Shown here: positions 62,085-64,000 of the stretch, one piece after another
Numbering within the stretch: position 1 is the stretch's first letter
Layout of the letters: each line of letters begins with the position of its first letter
Assembly (NCBI GenBank): GCA_035772405.1
Contig: JAYKKM010000437.1
Span: 8,464,501-8,528,500, forward strand
Source: Chrysogorgia sp. JL179-B06
Taxonomy: Eukaryota > Cnidaria > Anthozoa > Scleralcyonacea > Chrysogorgiidae
DNA: 64,000 bases
Direction: 5' to 3'
Notes under the pieces: model-generated
Seen by the model: only the letters and a program-made list of their open reading frames with translations
Told to the model about the DNA's origin: nothing
Databases searched by the model: none
Program-made: the position numbers and the translations under genes

Positions 62085-62215
62085 TGCGCATTAGACGATA
62101 CATGGACGATTGTCCAGTAACCTTCGAACCTGTAACCTTCTGAGCTACCGAGACTCGGATGGGAGCAAAGATTCACAATGATATACTGGTTCGATTGATA
62201 ATATATACACTGCTG
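62085..62215 (-). repeat. tRNA-derived SINE, damaged head
   Basis: Minus-strand family words (CGAGACTC at the head, GGTTCGA B-box remnant) and the tail TATATACACTGCTGTGGTAG. The head has lost its middle. Confidence 0.45.
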
Positions 62216-62325
62216 TGGTAGAATGGGTATTAGTTAAATTTGGTATTGTTTATCCCACTTTTGGTCAATTGAAAGCCGCAATTTTTGTTCTGAATGTTTG
62301 CGGCATCATGAGTCCCCATGAGTCG

Positions 62326-62860
62326 CTCTCAACCTCGTTCCCAGGGTATTTTGCCTCCACGGTGGAAGGTCGGCGAAAATGGCCCTGGGATCGGCTGGTC
62401 ACATGACACCCAGAATATCTGGGTGTTTTGATATGATAATTTATCATAATTTAGGTCATTTGTCTTTGTTTACTCTGTTGATGTGATAATGATGGGAAAT
62501 ACAACGCTCTGCAGATTTGTTCATGTAAAGTATTCATCCTAAAAGCAACTAATTCATCACTCATCCATGATTATCTCGTATAAATATCATGGAGGAACAA
62601 GTAGATATCGAATGCAGTTCATGACAATTAATGAAAGCTCTTATATTTCTTATTTTCGGTAAAATTTAAAGGTGAGGAAATTTCTTAACATGTGGATTTA
62701 GATGAATAAATTATACTATAGCTGAATTAATCGAGTTTTAGAACTTTTAGAATTAGCCAATAAGAATATGGAAACGACCAGCCGATCCGAAGGGCCATTT
62801 TCGTCGACCTTCCACCGTGGAGGCAAAATACCCTGGGTAAGAGGTTGGAGTCGCTCTATT
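62326..62860. repeat. pair of CCAGGG..CCACGGTGGAAGG repeats, inverted
   Basis: A plus copy (62330-62455), with the self-complementary ACACCCAGAATATCTGGGTGT, and a minus copy (62780-62855) face each other. They are the same family as 29113-29560. Confidence 0.55.
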
Positions 62861-63005
62861 AATTATTGACGTCATTGAGTGATAGAAACACTATACGGAA
62901 ATATTTCACAATAGCATGACAATATGATAATTCCCTCGCGAGCGAGGTCGCGAAGCGAGGGTGATAATCTCGCCGCAGCGGGGATCCATTTCTCACGAAA
63001 GGTTT

Positions 63006-63132
<127 letters not shown>

Positions 63133-63199
63133 TTATTTATTTGAGTGGAGCGTGGTAGGACCAACTCACTCCTTATAAGGAAGTAAAAAGTCGTTTTGG

Positions 63200-64000
63200 G
63201 CCGGTGATCTGTTTGAATCGGACAATATTTGAATTTTGTGCGAAGGGCGGCTATTGGCGAGGCAAAAGATGTCGTATCATTTGATCAGCGAAGTATCAGA
63301 TATCACCTCACCATGGTGTAATCTTACGAAAACACGCAAAAATCATACAAAATTTTCATCAATTCCTTCGTTTCTCGCTTTGTTTTCAACATTATTTAGA
63401 TGTACGCACAGATCTATACTCTTTGAACATATCTCTTTCGTGTGGATAATATAATAGTTGGAATGGGTACAATATATGCGAGTCAGCGACTCGTTTGTAC
63501 AGTGACTAAACTCAATATAGTCATGCGTAATGTTTTAATGTACGCGCAAATTACGAAAGCCTGGAAACTTGTGATCATTTTGATACCAAGATATTGAATT
63601 TTGGCGCAAATTTGAGTTGGTAACTTGGCTCGCTTGGCGCGCGTACAAACAGTAGAAGTACACTATGATCGGGATGTCGGCGTTTGTATCGCTCGTATGA
63701 TTCGGATTTCTGTTAGTTTATATGTTGTCATTTGATTTGCTGAAGCAACTAATGATGATAGCTATGAGAACAGAAACGAGAAGAAAAGCCAAGAAAATTG
63801 CTGATCAACAAATCCTTCTTTCAATGTTGTAATAAAAAAGTTTATAGTGTTCTATTCGATAATTTGTTTGCTAATATATTTTTGTCTGGCTTGTATAGTA
63901 GTTGTACTATACTGCATGTAAGCTGAACTTTACCAACTTCTATGTGATTTATTCAAAGACACTCGGAAAAAGCATCAGTCTCAAGCTGCAGACAGTAGTT
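63200..64000. other. no gene recognised
   Basis: A short frame at 63236-63454 has no motif. AT-rich DNA continues to the window edge. Confidence 0.35.

Overview
The window looks like nuclear DNA of a cnidarian, most likely an anthozoan (coral or sea anemone). This rests on AT-rich spliced DNA with short exons, a WDFY1/2-type gene, an intronless class A GPCR, cnidarian-style RecQ-like, Penelope, CR1/L2-like and Harbinger remnants, tRNA-derived SINEs and very many foldback MITEs. No taxonomic search could be run. Host genes are few. They are four exons of a WD-repeat/FYVE protein (3715-7235, +), a GPCR (17493-18416, +) and a small secreted Cys-rich protein (53266-53667, -). Most of the rest is repeats nested in repeats.

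The centrepiece is a Polinton/Maverick (virus-like, self-synthesising DNA transposon) at 35322-52436, 17,115 bp. It has 998/999-bp terminal inverted repeats (TIRs), AG...CT termini and a perfect 6-bp target-site duplication GTGGGA (35316-35321 and 52437-52442). It sits inside the reverse-transcriptase ORF of a LINE, whose reading frame continues across the duplication once the Polinton is ignored. A rightward block holds a putative Bcl-2-like protein, the packaging ATPase, a small basic protein and a conserved Polinton protein. A leftward block holds a retroviral-type integrase with chromodomain, penton/minor capsid, a basic core-like protein, the double jelly-roll major capsid and an adenovirus-type protease. 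At the right is a three-exon protein-primed DNA polymerase (pPolB, -). It begins at its Exo III motif and is frameshifted near its C-terminus. The whole morphogenesis set is open, but the polymerase is probably not functional in this copy.

The accessory zone 36.4-40.5 kb is the least familiar part. It has a C2H2-finger ORF with no ATG before its finger, a protein of three zf-GRF fingers, an exonuclease-like ORF, a small bZIP-like basic protein with an acidic tail, and a type I membrane protein with LRR-like repeats. Arrays mixing the palindromes GGTAACGTTACC and TGACGTCA fill both TIR ends, an internal copy of the TIR end (36938-37306) and a gene-proximal block (38130-38340). A bZIP-like protein encoded beside arrays of bZIP-type sites suggests an element-encoded regulatory circuit. 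Each TIR also carries a TATA box, a 5'UTR intron and a 114-residue gene, so that gene is present twice. A TIR-unique junction lies inside the polymerase's first exon. Three small rightward genes between integrase and polymerase share one promoter layout, with TATAAAA 62-72 bp before the ATG.

Left flank: 1-2400 holds tRNA-like SINEs, one split by a 1,744-bp palindromic element with its own 6-bp duplication. 2.6-3.6 kb has two further palindromes. 7.2-17.4 kb is repeats plus a Penelope GIY-YIG fragment. 18.4-35 kb has a RecQ-like remnant inside inverted repeats, mariner-type MITEs, a Harbinger transposase pseudogene, a 2.9-kb element with long subterminal repeat arms (29.7-32.6 kb) and two LINE remnants. 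Right flank: the LINE 3' end, a Penelope terminal repeat with a hammerhead-like core, stacked foldback elements (54.4-58.4 kb), another LINE tail, a TIR-bounded element related to one at 23.7-25.0 kb, and a long (TA)n tract.
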